Assembly (NCBI GenBank): GCA_964035545.1
Contig: OZ037766.1
Location: forward strand, 4,193,722 to 4,257,721
DNA length: 64,000 nucleotides
Reading direction: 5' to 3'
Origin: Bugula neritina
Taxonomy: Eukaryota > Bryozoa > Gymnolaemata > Cheilostomatida > Bugulidae
Shown: positions 22,601 to 61,950 of the stretch, piece after piece
How the letters are laid out: the number at the start of each line of letters is the position of its first letter
Numbering within the stretch: the first letter of the stretch is position 1
Made by a program: the position numbers and the translations under genes
Notes under the pieces: generated by a model
What the model was told of the DNA's origin: nothing
What the model saw: the letters and a program-made list of their open reading frames with translations, nothing else
Database searches by the model: none

Positions 22601-25600
22601 ACTTTATATGGTTGACTCTGTGGTTGTCAGTGTTGACTCTGTGGTTGACGATGTTGACAGATGAGGAGAAGATGGCGGTGCACGATGCAATGGGTGGTGA
22701 GAGTAAGAAGGCTAAGAGTGCCATACCCATCAATGCCACGTCCCGAGTGTCCAGAAGCAGAATGCAGCTCAAGGAGCCGCTGGACATGTCTAATGCAAGG
22801 TACCTCATGGAGCTAAAGAGCCGGCAACTGACAGCTGAGGGTATTGACTATCTTGCTGACAATATTGTAAGTCATGACCTTTATTACGCTTACTTATCAA
22901 TCCGTGTATGAACAGATTGCTTTTTGACATTTGAGGATGATAATTCTTCAGTTTGTATCTGTTCCAACATGCATAAAAAATTTTGAATTTGTGTAATCAA
23001 CATTTGCTGATGAAATGAAGAAAAATTATTTTGCTGCCTAATTTTCAGACAGTTGTTTTTAGCCAACAAGATTTAACTTGCTATGAACTCACGCAAAAAA
23101 ACTCACACAAGTTTATAGTCGCTATCCCTGTGAGAAACCCCTGATGGAAGGGGTTTTTGTTAAAGCAGGCTAAGGACTTGTTTTAATGAGGCACTGGAGC
23201 AATTATGATTGAATGCTCTTCCTAACATCACCAATGGCCTTTGTCTGGGCTCGAACCCATGACCTCGTGTTTACTAGGCAAACGCTCTAACCCTAGACCA
23301 CGGCTGCTCCCTTGCTATAGACTAAAGCTTAAATGTGTTTTTTAATTATCTTAGCTGATTTATCTAATGTTTTGATGTGGTAAGATAATAGAGTTATCCA
23401 CTTTTTGTTAATAGAAGCTTCTCAAACAAAAAGTAAATGTATTCAACATTAAAGCTGTCATCCAGCTTTGCTACCTCTATATATCTGGTCTGTAGAGAAC
23501 ATAACTCCAAAGTAGTAATACATCTGGTTTGCTTTTCACAGAGAACTGTGATGTTGGAGTCGCGCCAAAACAAGTTACGTAAGCACTACCATCCAGTTCA
23601 GCACAGTGCACAGAGAGTGGCTCAGAATTACAGCACCTCTACTTTTAACTCCACAGAACTGGCTAAAGACATCATCAGGCAAAATATGGACAAGGTATTA
23701 CCAAACAATCTTGTTTATATCAGACTTCTATATATACGTATACTGTCTACCAACATATTGCTATTTACTGATATATATATATATGTATGCTATACACTAG
23801 TTTAACATCAATGCAAACAATCCTTTTAGAAATATTTTTGAAAGCCAATTTCGATTGTTTCTTCGATTTAAAAACGTACTGGGTAAAGTTTTACAATGAG
23901 ATCTTGAAGCTTACACACTTTTTAAAATTCGAAAATACAGTAATAGACACTGGAATTAAGAGAACATCATTTTTTTATATAATTACTGTAGTGAAGGTGT
24001 AGTTTTTAGACACATTCCAGCGGGTATATTTGAATGAAGTAAAGATTAAATTTTTTAAAGCTGATTTCTTCAACTTGGTTGTTCTTATATTATGGCAGGA
24101 CACGCTTTATACTTACAATGAAAATTACCATCACTCCGCCACATTTGTTCCTGTCAATGTGGAGGAACTAAAGAAACGAGAAAAATTGGCTCACCAGAGC
24201 AAGTTTGTTTCGAAAAAAGATTGGACTTTCCCAGAAGTTAAGAATTTAAAGCAGTGCAATGAACATCCTAAGAAACCAGATGCTACAAGAATATGTGACT
24301 TGAAGCAGGTTTGTCCTTGACCTGTATCAGGTTTGTCCTTGACCTGTATCAGGTTTGTCCTTGACCTGTATCAGCTTCTGCAACCCTCATAGTAATATTA
24401 TGTTATGGTTTAGCATTATACAACTTTGTGGTTGAAATATTTTCATTTAATGAATTTGAAGCTGTAGCTATAAGTGCATATTTAAATATTACACTTGAAG
24501 TAAAGTTAACTTTAAATTATGTTGTACAGATAATTAATGTACATTAAATAGTTGTGTTAGCATGAGAGACTTAGCAATACAAATATTTGCACTTACTGTA
24601 TAAAAGCATCATGGTTAATGTATGAGAAACTAACAGAAAGAGAAACCTTATATTTTATCTTCGCTAGGAGTGGATTGAAAACCTTGATCACAGGAACAAG
24701 TTGAATCCGACCCTGGAGGAACGAGATATATACTCATGGCGGGACAGGAAGCTGGATATGAACACTTGGGAGTATCCGGCTAAGCACTTCGAGCCTCTTT
24801 CTGAACCACCCATCAGCATCATGCTTCCCGGGAAAAAACTTCAGGTCTGTATTCACCTTGACCTTAGTAAGTTTTTCAATAGGCAAAACTATTTCTTTTA
24901 TGAATAAATCAACATCTTTCTGTATAACAGTTGTGTTTTATAACTCAGTATGGTGACTGTCATTGATCAGGAGCTCGTTTTTAAAACACAACTTCTTAGA
25001 GATGGTAAAGAATCAATTAGCTAACACTTATAGTCTGAGAAAATACGGAACTCAACTCTGATCTTTTTATATGAAAGCTTCAAATCAATAACTTATTGTA
25101 TTTTCTTCATCTTCTAAGCAGTTATTCAGATTTCCTACTTTACAGAAAGAACTGGATGAATCTGATCAGTTAGAGAAAGAACTGTGGCAAAGACGTCTCA
25201 TAGTGGAAGACCCCTCAATGCACTTTTACAGATGCAATCCTCAAACTGAGGCTATTATGCAAGGACCTAAAGCTAGCAATCAACTCTCCAAACTAGAAAA
25301 CTTGTTAAGAGATCCACCTAAAAAACACGCATTCGCTGCTCCCATCATGAAAACAGGTTAATTTATACATAGATGTGTGTGCGTGCGTGCGTGCGCGCGC
25401 GCGTGCGTGTGCTGGGGCGGGGGCGGGGGCGGGGGTGGGGGTGGTGTGAGTTGATGCATGTGTCTAGAAATTCAATTTTTCTACTAAAATTGATCATCAA
25501 TTGTTTCACTGGGGTTTAAAAAGTTGTGACGTTTTACGTTAAGCCAAAAATGCTGTTCGTAATGAATCATTCTTCAATAATGCCAAGTTATCTCCCCTGT

Positions 25601-27537
25601 CAACATGCAACATAATTGCATTTCAACTTATGCAGTATCTATAGAATTGATTTAAACTAAAATTGAGTTATCATGCTGCCATTTCTTCAATTCAAGATAA
25701 TCAGTTGTAAATGACTTAACACCAAGCTGATAATAGATCTCAGTGTGAGTTGTATTTCCATTATACCCTTAGTTCTAGTTCCACCTATATGTATCTTTAT
25801 TATGGGACGCAGATATTCCCCCGTTGCGAGTGGTTCATTACCCGAGTGTGGATACTAAGGCTAGAGCTGCGGGCACTGATGTTGCGAGTCTAACGGCTGA
25901 GATGAACAGGCAGACAGTGAAGCCATCGGGGTTCAAACCGGGTCCCTTTGAGACTCGCAGCTGGACTTTAGAGTCAAACTACGTGCCGGCTATTAACTAT
26001 GAGCATACAGACAAAGGCTTCTTCAAGTAGGTTTCTAAAAACTTACAACTTATAAAGTATAAACTATGAAATATATTCATATTACATTTGAAATGTTCTG
26101 CAACTTAGAATGTATGCGCTTTATAGACATGATAGTAGTTTTTAAAACATTTTTGAGGGAAAAGTTTTTGAATATAAATTAGCAACTTTTGTTAAACACT
26201 TATTTAGTGAAGCAATACAATTGTATCTGTGCTCCATAAGCAATTATAATACTTGTCGAAGCTTTTTTAACTTTGGTTTATACTTGAAGATTTCAAACTT
26301 TTTATTAGGTAAATTTTTTTGGTGATGATTGTATAACACAAACATTATTAATGTATATAAAATATTATGGTAATTTTATTTCCCAACCATATATGCTCAT
26401 TATCCAGGTCTTTAGAATTGTGAGTTTGACAAAGAAAACAGCTCGTAACTTTTTTGAAGTGTTTTATTAGTTGTCCTTTAGCCCAACAGTCATTAGATAT
26501 TTTTCTCATGTTAACTGGTTAAATGTTCTCTTAAACACTCTCTAAAATAGTAGTTGAAATGTGCTCTAGTAGCACACACATTCTATAAATATATCCACTT
26601 CCAAATTTTCAAGTGGATAAACACTAGGCTTAGTTATTTTGAATATTTTTTGTACCTAATATTCTGTTTCAATCCTGCAGGTCAAAATTTAAACCATTTC
26701 GGTAGGTAATTTTTCCAATCAAGTTGAGCTGGATTAGGAATATTCTTCTTAGTGTTTAGATGTTCTTCCATGCGTTGTGATACTGCTTAGACGTGTTAAA
26801 TATGCTACATTTTTAGTTTGCATAAACCTTTTCTTTTAATTTTTTTTCATTTTCTCTTCTAAGCCTTTTCATACAAACCTTTACCCCTTCTATTGTATTC
26901 CCTATGCATTATAGCTTATCATAGCAGGACTAATAGAGAGGCTTTTTATTCTTTTATCATTGAATTAGTTTATTGGAAATTTTGAGGATAAATAATACTC
27001 AGAAAGAAGGTCATAATAACCTTGTTTATCTGCATATTAAGGCCTTTTAATTTACATGGAGCTTCTCATTATTTTTTTCTATCATGAGCTCAAATTGATT
27101 GGGTTTTGAGAGTTATCTTATTAATGATGACCAGGTTATTAACTCAGTCATCAACTGGGTTTATCATTATTCAAAAGGAGTTTTGACAATTTTTTTCACT
27201 TGAGTTTTTGAAATCTTGTTTTACTTTTTGTTGTAAAGCCTTTACGAAAGTATTATATACAAAATTTTATTGTTGAATTGATAACTGACTTTGTTAATCC
27301 TTTTAGTATGCATGTATGCAGCTAGGAGAAGATAACTCTGGTATGTATAAACTGTCTTTGTGCTGTTTTAGTCTGTACCACAACCATGAACACTCTAAGC
27401 CAACCAGCAGAAGGCAAATCATTCCTCTCACTGAAACAGAATACCGATCTACATATCTATTCGCTGACCCTGAAGAAGCTGACGCCGGCCGGCAGCGACA
27501 TATGATAAGACAGGTTTCTCAGCCAATGTCAGGGTGA
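10690..27537 (+). CDS. CFAP92: CFAP92/KIAA1257-like ciliary protein, 26 exons
   Basis: Exons: 10690-10775, 11454-11692, 12026-12112 (uncertain), 12625-12853, 13307-13452, 13589-13723, 14062-14188, 14842-14984, 15501-15668, 17238-17427, 17609-17711, 18024-18195, 18775-18956, 19410-19574, 20138-20298, 20882-21021, 21434-21615, 21960-22080, 22661-22866, 23542-23694, 24099-24308, 24668-24844, 25146-25356, 25813-26026, 26681-26701, 27372-27537. All junctions are GT-AG and in phase. The sum is 4,134 nt, 1,377 aa. The first ~110 residues are Ser-rich. A DUF4550-like region follows (exons 4-5, YHIEYFLLP to the SHVVNLTSDM segment). The middle (CPFGRIVYVLDQRNRLIAKN; LHEPLELIVQQPLLFVRDMV) and the Trp/Pro-rich C-terminus also fit CFAP92, a protein conserved in ciliated organisms. 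No signal peptide or membrane helix is seen. Identity rests on recognition of these segments without a database search; the exon model is firmer than the name. Confidence 0.75.
11092..11410 (+). repeat. (CACT)n-type microsatellite
   Basis: Degenerate at its left end and pure ACTC/TCAC tetranucleotide from about 11,310. It lies in intron 1 of the CFAP92-like gene, ending about 45 bases before the exon 2 acceptor. Confidence 0.9.
11802..11870 (+). repeat. 16-bp tandem repeat, CCGAAGGCC type
   Basis: CCGAA recurs exactly every 16 bases at 11802, 11818, 11834, 11850 and 11866, with unit CCGAAGGCCNATTGCT. It lies in intron 2 of the CFAP92-like gene. The CCGAA start recalls the LTR palindromes, but the second half differs. 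Confidence 0.85.
12026..12112 (+). other. Possible optional exon 3 of CFAP92-like gene
   Basis: 87 bases (29 codons) with a good TTGCAG acceptor and a weak GTGCTC donor. It is in phase with both neighbours, so exons 2 and 4 also join cleanly without it (1,348 aa). Its translation (KNPPKRMFDRSYYKG...) is protein-like but unrecognised. It could be a cassette exon or chance. Confidence 0.45.
14211..14278 (+). repeat. (CTA)n microsatellite
   Basis: Mostly CTA triplets with a few CTG/CCG interruptions, starting about 20 bases after the exon 7 donor of the CFAP92-like gene. Confidence 0.9.
20741..20835. repeat. AT-only palindromic stretch
   Basis: Repeated TTAATTATTAAT and AATATTATTAAT words that can pair with themselves. 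It lies in intron 15 of the CFAP92-like gene, just before the exon 16 acceptor. It could extrude a cruciform. Confidence 0.7.
22110..22450 (+). repeat. 55-bp minisatellite
   Basis: TACTATTGTGATACCTTGCT recurs at 22201, 22256, 22311, 22366 and 22421, exactly 55 bases apart, with shorter related units before it. It begins about 30 bases after the exon 18 donor of the CFAP92-like gene. No frame in it is supported as coding. Confidence 0.92.
23104..23312 (-). mobile_element. tRNA-Thr-derived SINE, copy 2
   Basis: Reverse-complement copy of the SINE at 83-300, in intron 19 of the CFAP92-like gene. The tRNA head is at the right end (CCTAGACCACGGCTGC on plus). The B box reads GGGTTCGAGCCC on minus. 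It is full length apart from small changes. Confidence 0.85.
24306..24371 (+). repeat. 22-bp repeat copying an exon 21 splice donor
   Basis: CAGGTTTGTCCTTGACCTGTAT occurs three times, starting at 24306, 24328 and 24350. The first CAG is the last codon of exon 21 of the CFAP92-like gene, and GTTTGT is its splice donor. The donor sequence is therefore present in triplicate. Confidence 0.9.
25374..25446 (+). repeat. Alternating GT/GC run next to a G-quadruplex motif
   Basis: About 37 bases of alternating purine-pyrimidine (GTGTGCGTGCGCGC type), able to form Z-DNA, run straight into five G-runs of 4-5 bases separated by single C or T. It starts 18 bases after the exon 23 donor of the CFAP92-like gene. 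Confidence 0.85.
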
Positions 27538-28642
27538 ACAGTGGCTTCCTTGGCTGATAGAATCCACTGTCAGATATATTATCACAAAAGCAAACCAGTG
27601 TCATAGTTACTGAGATATTTGTTTATCTATTGAAACTCTTTCTTATACTTTAACATTTGATTTGCCAGTATTTGTTATGAAATTGAATTGCGTGAGCCCT
27701 GATTGGTTGTCTGCTAGGTTGAAAGTTCAAATGAAATATTCAAAAGCATACACATATTTTGTCATGACTGTTATGTTTATTCTTTTAACTTTTATTTATT
27801 GCATCTCATTGGTCCTATGACTCACACTCTCATTTGCCAAATTAATTTTTTAACAACTAAACATGTACACAGAATGTTAATTAAGTTTTACATTATAATA
27901 TATTGTTTTATAAAAAATAAAAATTCGAAAAAAGCCTATCTTTTTCAGTGCCTATTATCTAAAATTGACATACTAGAAAACTGCCTCAATACTCTATTGA
28001 TGTTCTATAATGTATCGAAAGATTAAAACTAAAGCCAGGTTTTAGCTCAGACTTACAAATCTCAAAAAAATTACTTCTGGTTTTCCCAAGCCCACATCCA
28101 AATAATTACAGTCTAAAATTATTTTTAAAATATATTTTTGTAAGGCTTTGGTTGGGGGGGGGGGGTAAAAGAGACATTCTAAAAGTTTTTGTCAAAGTGC
28201 TAATATAGTAGCGTATGGTATTGAATAAATAGTTTGTCAATAGTGACTGGTTTTCCACTGCCTTCACAGAAGTAGGATGAAAGTGCTCCACCATTACAAT
28301 GTTGCCATGTAAACTATTGGTAACCAACTAGCGCACTCTGTCTAAGTAATCAATGGCTGAGATTTCATTGAGAGATTAACTAATTCGGTAATGTTATCAG
28401 CTGCCATGTTTGTTTGGTAAAACGTTTGTGTATTTTGGGAGGGTTGGCGGTGGCGTAGACACATATTTGTTATTTGATAAACTTAAGTTGAGCTTTCATG
28501 TGATAAGAAACGAGTTTGAAATCCCCCGCAGTTATGTGGTAACAGTGTGTGACCAGTACGCACACAAACTGCACTCTTTCTGGGCATATTCTGTGAGACT
28601 AACTACCTGAAACTTAGCCTGTTGAGAAGTGCAGCTGCAGTA
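27538..28642. other. Intergenic spacer between the two plus-strand genes
   Basis: About 1.1 kb with no supported gene. A possible AATAAA signal for the CFAP92-like transcript is at 27916-27921, about 380 bases after its stop. No promoter motif is evident before the start at 28643. Confidence 0.5.
27916..27921 (+). terminator. Possible poly(A) signal of CFAP92-like gene
   Basis: AATAAA in an A-rich run about 380 bases after the TGA stop. The surrounding AT-rich DNA makes chance occurrence likely. Confidence 0.35.
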
Positions 28643-55722
<27,080 letters not shown>

Positions 55723-55767
55723 CTTTTTTCTTTACTTGCTTTTGCTTCATAAATATTTATTCGATAA

Positions 55768-55773
55768 AATAAA
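55768..55773 (+). terminator. Poly(A) signal of the MNNL gene
   Basis: AATAAA 46 bases after the TAA stop, in AAAATAAAATTATTG. It is the closest candidate for 3'-end formation. Confidence 0.55.
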
Positions 55774-57488
55774 ATTATTGTTTTTGCCAAATGACACATT
55801 ACTAGTTGAATTGATAAAGAGGATAATTTTCTCTCTCTCTAATATTTATATAAGCAACTGGTCTTGCTAAATATGGCGTTAGCTGTGTTTTTGCTGTGAG
55901 CAAAAAATAGTTTATATAGATACCATGTTTTAGTTTTTTCCTATGTAGAGATATTGCATTTAGCTCTTGCTATACACAATATTTTCTGTCATAAAATTGT
56001 GTCTATGCATATAGTGCGGTGCATTTATGAATCACTGCAAATATACTAGTGTAAACTTATTGTGTGCAGTGCATTAGCAATGCCAGGTTTGTGTGCTTTC
56101 ATGTATGAAGTAATAAATTCACTACAAATATACATAAACAACTCTGTGCTTGTGTGTTGTACAATTATCATGTGCTCTTCAAATAAATTACAAAATACAA
56201 CCAGTAGAGTCTTTTACTTTGTGGTTTGAACTCTCTGCTGAAAGTTTCTAGTGTTACACACGGCTGGTGTAAAACATGTATAAACATATTTTATATTCTA
56301 TCAGTTTCACAAGATTTCTGGCCATGATCATCAGAGGGCAAAGTGCAGCTTATCTGAGTTTCATACCTTAGAAACCAGTCGAGCAGCAATTTCCTATGCC
56401 TATTGCGTAACGTTTAGCTGCCATCTAGTCACTAACTATCTTGATTAGTGAAAGTTGTCTGCTGCAAGTGCTCTTCATAAATACTATGATTTCCCCAGAA
56501 GTTTTAAGTTAGAAAATTGATGAAAGCAGCACCGAGTTGGTGGTCAAAGAGTAAATTCGTTGAGGGTGGGGGGAGGGTGGGTTAGAATAACTGTTTGTAT
56601 AGAAATCCTGTACTCAGTCACTTTAAACACGGTGCTGCTTTTAACAATGTTCTTTAAATTAACTTGTAAGAAAAATAAACTTAGTTTCAACTCATTACAG
56701 TACAGAGTATTAACACAAATATGACAGAAAGAATACTCGAAACCTTAGGGGTACCAAATGAATAATATTTCATGTACAATGTGTTTGCTCTACGAAAGTC
56801 ACATGATTTAGCAGCTAGGACCATGCATTCTATCACACACTAATAGCTATAAATGATTCACGTAGGTAAATATTATAGACAAATGCAGTTGGTTACTCCC
56901 AAGTGAAAGATTAATAATGGTCTAGATAAGAAAGTCACGCCACTTTGGTAGATAACATTCTTTTAACACAGCAAATAATGAACCTGTATTGAAACCCTGC
57001 AAAATATTCACACCCACATATAGTATGTTTAGCCAGGATTTTAATACAATCATTTTAATACCTTTATGGTGGTATCATCCTTATATTATAAGCTGAGCCA
57101 ACATGATTAAAGGATTGTTCACAAGGCATGCATATAAGGAATTTACTAGACTAGATAGTTGAATAGATATGATTCATAGTCGCCTGACAATGGCAATCCA
57201 AAAAAATGTAAAAAAATATGTGAAATGTAAGTAAATTCATTTCAAATTGGCCTTCCTAATAAGTTAGCATTTTTTAAACTTTGTTGCCTCTAGTAAACTA
57301 TGCCTGTCAGTTTTATTGTATGTCACTAGTTGAGCATTCCATGACATTTTCCATTTGAATAATAGTTTAGGAGTTGTCATATAATGTACTGCTGGCAGAG
57401 GCCATTAGAAATACTTAGGTTTAGACTTCAGTAGATCAACAGTTTTGCACTACTATATGCTTCAAAGAAAATTGATCACATGTTAATG
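55774..57488. other. Intergenic DNA between convergent genes
   Basis: No supported gene. It contains a four-run G motif at 56564-56581 and the 3' end of the minus-strand gene, whose likely AATAAA lies at 57312-57317. Confidence 0.5.
57312..57317 (-). terminator. Possible poly(A) signal of mucin-like gene
   Basis: AATAAA on minus (TTTATT on plus), about 170 bases after the stop codon at 57489-57491. Confidence 0.45.
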
Positions 57489-60400
57489 TTATAGCCTGCT
57501 ACTTTGCTCTTTATCGTTGTTGTTTTCTAGCACACTGTTTCTGGGAGAAGCTTGAACTTCTACATCATAGTTATAGGGTATGCCATCTCTCTCCTCTATG
57601 CCTTGACTCTCATCCTTCTTGTTCATCCTATTCCAAATAATAAGTAGAATACAGTGAGGGATAAATCATAATATGACTATATGTGAAAAATTCATCTACA
57701 AAAGATTAATTCTCAGCATTGACGAAGCGTTATAATCTAAAGAACTTCAAGTTAGTGTGTTTTACTTGCAGAAATAACAACTACTTTTAGACATATATTT
57801 TGAATTTTCTATAAATAATTCAGACAGTTAAAATAGTATAAAAACTTAATTAATCTGAGAGATAAGCGTTATAACTTTCTTGTTGCTCTTTGACTTTTTA
57901 CAATCTGCGTCAATTAATTATGACAATTTTTATTAATAGACATCATCTTACAAAAGAAATGCACAAGCATTTCAAGCATATAACAGAAGTCTGCTAACCT
58001 CTTAGTGACGCAAACAGTAATGATTACTCCTAGTATCAAGATTCCAACCACTGAAACTGTAGCACCTATGACTACGTCATCTTTAGGCTTCCATACGTGA
58101 ACTGTAGTGGTCTGTAAGAGATTACAGAATGATGTGATTGTGAAGATGTGGTACAATAAGTTTATATATACATTATATAAATTATAAACACTGTGTGTGC
58201 GTGTGTGTGCGGTGTCTGCGCATGTGTGCATGGTGTGGTGTGGTGTGGTGTGCGTGCACACAATGTATTCAAGCGTCTTTCAGTAACTCATTGCTATAAA
58301 AGTTATACTTTAACATACATGTATATATATTTTTTAAAGGAATTTCTACAAATGAACCATTTTCTTCGGTGCCAAATGTTATGTATATTTGATTCATTTC
58401 TATAGTAAAATTTATCTATCGGTAATGTTGCATTGTAATTTATATAAATACAGAATCTTACATATCCATAATAAATAGAACCTGTTGCCTAATGCATGCT
58501 TTTTGCTTTGTCTCACCTTGGGTGCATCCGTATTTTTCACTGCTGGCTTATATTCCTCAAACTCGAAATTGTTGTTATTGTATACAGTTGCGAATATGGA
58601 GTATGGAATGTTGGTCTCAAAGTTGTAGCCAAATTGAAGTGAATCTTCTTTCACTACTTTGGCGAGCTCGTCGGGAGACTTGACCTTCAACTTCCAAGAT
58701 ATCTCAGTGAGCTGAATAAAGCTGGAAAAGATAGTTCAAACTTAGCCTGTAACCTTGGTACATGAAATGCATATAAAGGTTGGCACGTTATTGACTAGTT
58801 CAGTTATAGTAATTAGTCAAATAGTGTGAGCAAGTGCCATAAGTTAATAAACTGTGATACAATATTTTTTGAGGTGCTGAAAATAAGCCAGGGCAGAATT
58901 AGTGTATTAATTCATACAAACATCAGAATTAGCAATAATTTTACACAAACTACTGTAATGCTTCATTTTTTAGATGTAAGTATCAAAATTTTATAAATAA
59001 ACTAATATACCTGAACAAGTATTTGAATATTAAAATACATCTGGAAAAGTAGATTTACTAGGAAGCAGTTTGTTATATTTGATGGTGTGCACTAGCCGCT
59101 CCATATTTAAATTTTAATAAGTTCATTTGTTCCTACTTGCTATTTTGCCAGAACTGCCATCTTTAATGTTGAGTCATGCTCAAACTTCTTCAAGTATACT
59201 TGTCAATAAAATTTTAGTTCAGAAAAAGAAATGATACAGACTCTGACCTTGAAGGTCAAGGTTAACTATAGATATTTGGCATGTAGTTGTGTTATATGTT
59301 CCCACTTGCTGTTAAAAAGAAATTATTCTATTATTTTATATTATTTATTCAACTAACTTGACGCCTTTAGGGAAGCCGATCAAGCGTTTTATTATAGCAA
59401 TGTTCTCTAGAGTGAAATTTCTTCCAATCAGCGTCTTGTTTAGTGCATCAGTAATGGCAGGCTCCTGGTATTCCTGCAGGTGCCCCAGTAAAGCAATTGT
59501 TAACTCCAAGTTGTAGTTAGGATCATTCTGATGGGGTGCAACTTTAACTGTAAAATTAAATATGGTAGGAAATAAACATGTTTTTATGGTGTTTAAAATG
59601 GTTGCTATAGCATTTGAAATAATTGTTATTTCCTTGTTCACTTCAGAAATGAGTAAATCTGTTCATAGATACAGCGTGGAATGTCATGTTAAAAATAATA
59701 ATAAAAGAAAAATTTGTCAAAGCATTCAATATATACTTTGCATCTGTTATACATTATAGCACTTTGAAAGTCTTAGGTGGAGTGGGAAGGGGACTGTTTG
59801 TTATAGTTAGTTTGAATTGCAAGCACAAGGCATACATTCTACACGTTATCATGGTATACAATATAATTATGTAGTCTATTCTATAAACAGTATAGTTAAA
59901 GTTTACATTTATCATGCAAAGAAATTTTGTTACTGATCAGAATGTTAAATAAAAAGCATTAGCAAGGTTTCATGCTCTTATACAGTAGTATCTTGTGAGT
60001 TACAGATTTTTGAGGAGTTAAATCATTTTATTCTCAGAGTTGATTACCTGCTTTATTAGGTTTTAATATCCTAAATCTCCTGGTGATTGGCACTGTGGCT
60101 AGTTTGGCAGTGGTTGGCGCAGCTGTGGTTGGTGCGGTTGTGGTTGGAGTGGCTGTGGTTGGTGCGGTTGTGGTTGGTGCGGTTGTGGCATTTGCGGTTG
60201 TGGTTTGTGCGGCTGTGGTTGATGCGGCTGTGGTTAGAGTGGCTGTGGTTGGTGCGGTTGTGGCATTTGCGGTTGTGGTTTGTGCGGCTGTGGTTGATGC
60301 GGCTGTGGTTAGAGTGGCTGTGGTTGGTGCGGTTGTGGCATTTGCGGTTGTGGTTTGTGCGGCTGTGGTTGATGCGGCTGTGGAATTTACGGCTGTGGAA

Positions 60401-61950
60401 TTTACGATTGTGGCATTTGCGGTTGTGGTTTGTGCGGCTGTGGTTGATGTGGCTGTGGTTGGTTCAGTTGTATTTTTGTTTGCTTGGGTACATACCTACA
60501 TGCAGATGACTTCCATTAATGAAATATTGACTGATATTATATAGAGAGCTATATAATTATACGGCATATATATCATTTTACAAATTAGGCCTATATTATA
60601 TTAATTTTAAAAAGTTAGTAACGCATTTTGTTGTACGATAATGTCATAAATGACCTGCCTAGAAATCAAATGCTGGTGATGTATCATATCTAATATCATA
60701 TTACACCTTCGTAATATTTAGCTTTGTAAAATGTTCATAAAGAAAATATATTTGGCTAATTACAATATATAATAAAGAATGTCTTCTGATACAATAGTAT
60801 ATATACACATTATTATTTTATATTTTGTTTTTGAAGTTAGCCTCTCATGTCTAGTTGTTACTAATATTTATATTTGTATATACATTTTACAATGAATTGC
60901 ATAACAATATTGCAAAGTTAACAAGGCATACTATGCTTTAACACACAAAAGATTTAGCCTCAATCAATAAATTTTAGAATCCTTGACATGCACTTCTACA
61001 GTTTGTTTTAGGGTTGTCTTCTCAAATGATTTTGTGAACAGTGATTAGTATTGGTCACACCTCATATTTCAGAACCTAATGAAAACTTTGATGAGCATGA
61101 GCACAAAATTATTATGAAACTAAATTGTTTGAGCATACACCATCACAGCATGAATCTAAATAAATATTTTAATATTGCATAAATCAAGTGTATCAAACAT
61201 TATAGTCAAGAAACTGATGTTAGTCAGTGTCAGGTGATATGTGAACTACCATTTTTTTAAAAACTCAAAACCCATATGCTAAAGTAAGACAAAACTTATC
61301 AGACTAAATTTTTACATATTAATGACTGACCTCTTACTTTCCCAAATCTATTTTGTGTTTAGCATGCTTACTCTTGAATAAAATCAGCAAAACTGAAACT
61401 TGCTGCTATACTTTAAAAGCGTTTATACCGTGTATCATGTTAAGGCATTGACTCTCTAAGTACTATACCGTCATGACATGCTAAAACTCTTAAAGTTACA
61501 CTAAATATCATGAATAGAGGACCAGAAAAATTTTCAAATGAGCCTGTGTGACAATACTTGTGCTCTAGCCTGCAATGGCTTCCATGGTTGGTTGGATAAT
61601 AAAATAAAATGGTAAAGCCGCGCAGCTAGTGAAGATTTTTATGTTTTGAATGAAGTACAACAGTTAGAATATTCACAAGTAAAAAGAACATAACTAAAAA
61701 GTCAATTAATAGTTGGTAAAATCTTAGATGAATGGCAATATTTTTTCCAAATTATCGTATTTCATACAGCTATGTATTTAATAAAGAGAAGTGGAAACTG
61801 ATTCAAATATTTGATAAAAAAATTCCTATAAAGAACTAGTAAATAAAAGCGCAGCACTGTTTTTTATGTAATATTATGTATTAATTTTTTTTTACTTACT
61901 TGAGTAAAAAGTAGAGCACTTAATACTATAAGTAAGCTGTGAAACTTCAT
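57489..61950 (-). CDS. Mucin-like type I membrane protein, 6 exons, unrecognised
   Basis: Exons in coding order: 61900-61950, 60048-60495, 59358-59547, 58517-58721, 57999-58111, 57489-57627. They sum to 1,146 nt (381 aa), with GT-AG junctions in phase. Start chosen because it gives a signal peptide (MKFHSLLIVLSALLFTQ). Residues 18-150 are Thr/Ala-rich with 25-residue repeats, likely O-glycosylated. Residues 167-298 form a compact ectodomain with predicted strands and helices and two NxT sites (NKT, NFT). Its size and place before the membrane recall a SEA domain, but I see no GSVVV-type cleavage motif. The transmembrane helix is about 311-333. The 48-residue tail holds YNYDV, a possible tyrosine signal. 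The gene converges on the MNNL gene. I do not recognise the family; the exon 3-4 junction (donor GTTAGT) is the least certain. Confidence 0.75.
60100..60470 (-). repeat. 75-bp coding repeats (Thr/Ala mucin domain)
   Basis: The plus-strand word GTGGCATTTGCGGTTGTGGT recurs at 60185, 60260 and 60335, exactly 75 bases apart, so units are 25 codons and keep frame. On minus they encode TTAASTTAAQTTTANATTAP-type sequence. Copy number probably varies between alleles. Confidence 0.88.

Noticed and set aside
60083-60544. Plus-strand Val/Ala and Leu/Trp repeat frames
   Set aside because: Shadows of the minus-strand Thr/Ala repeats, which join a signal peptide and transmembrane exons in frame.
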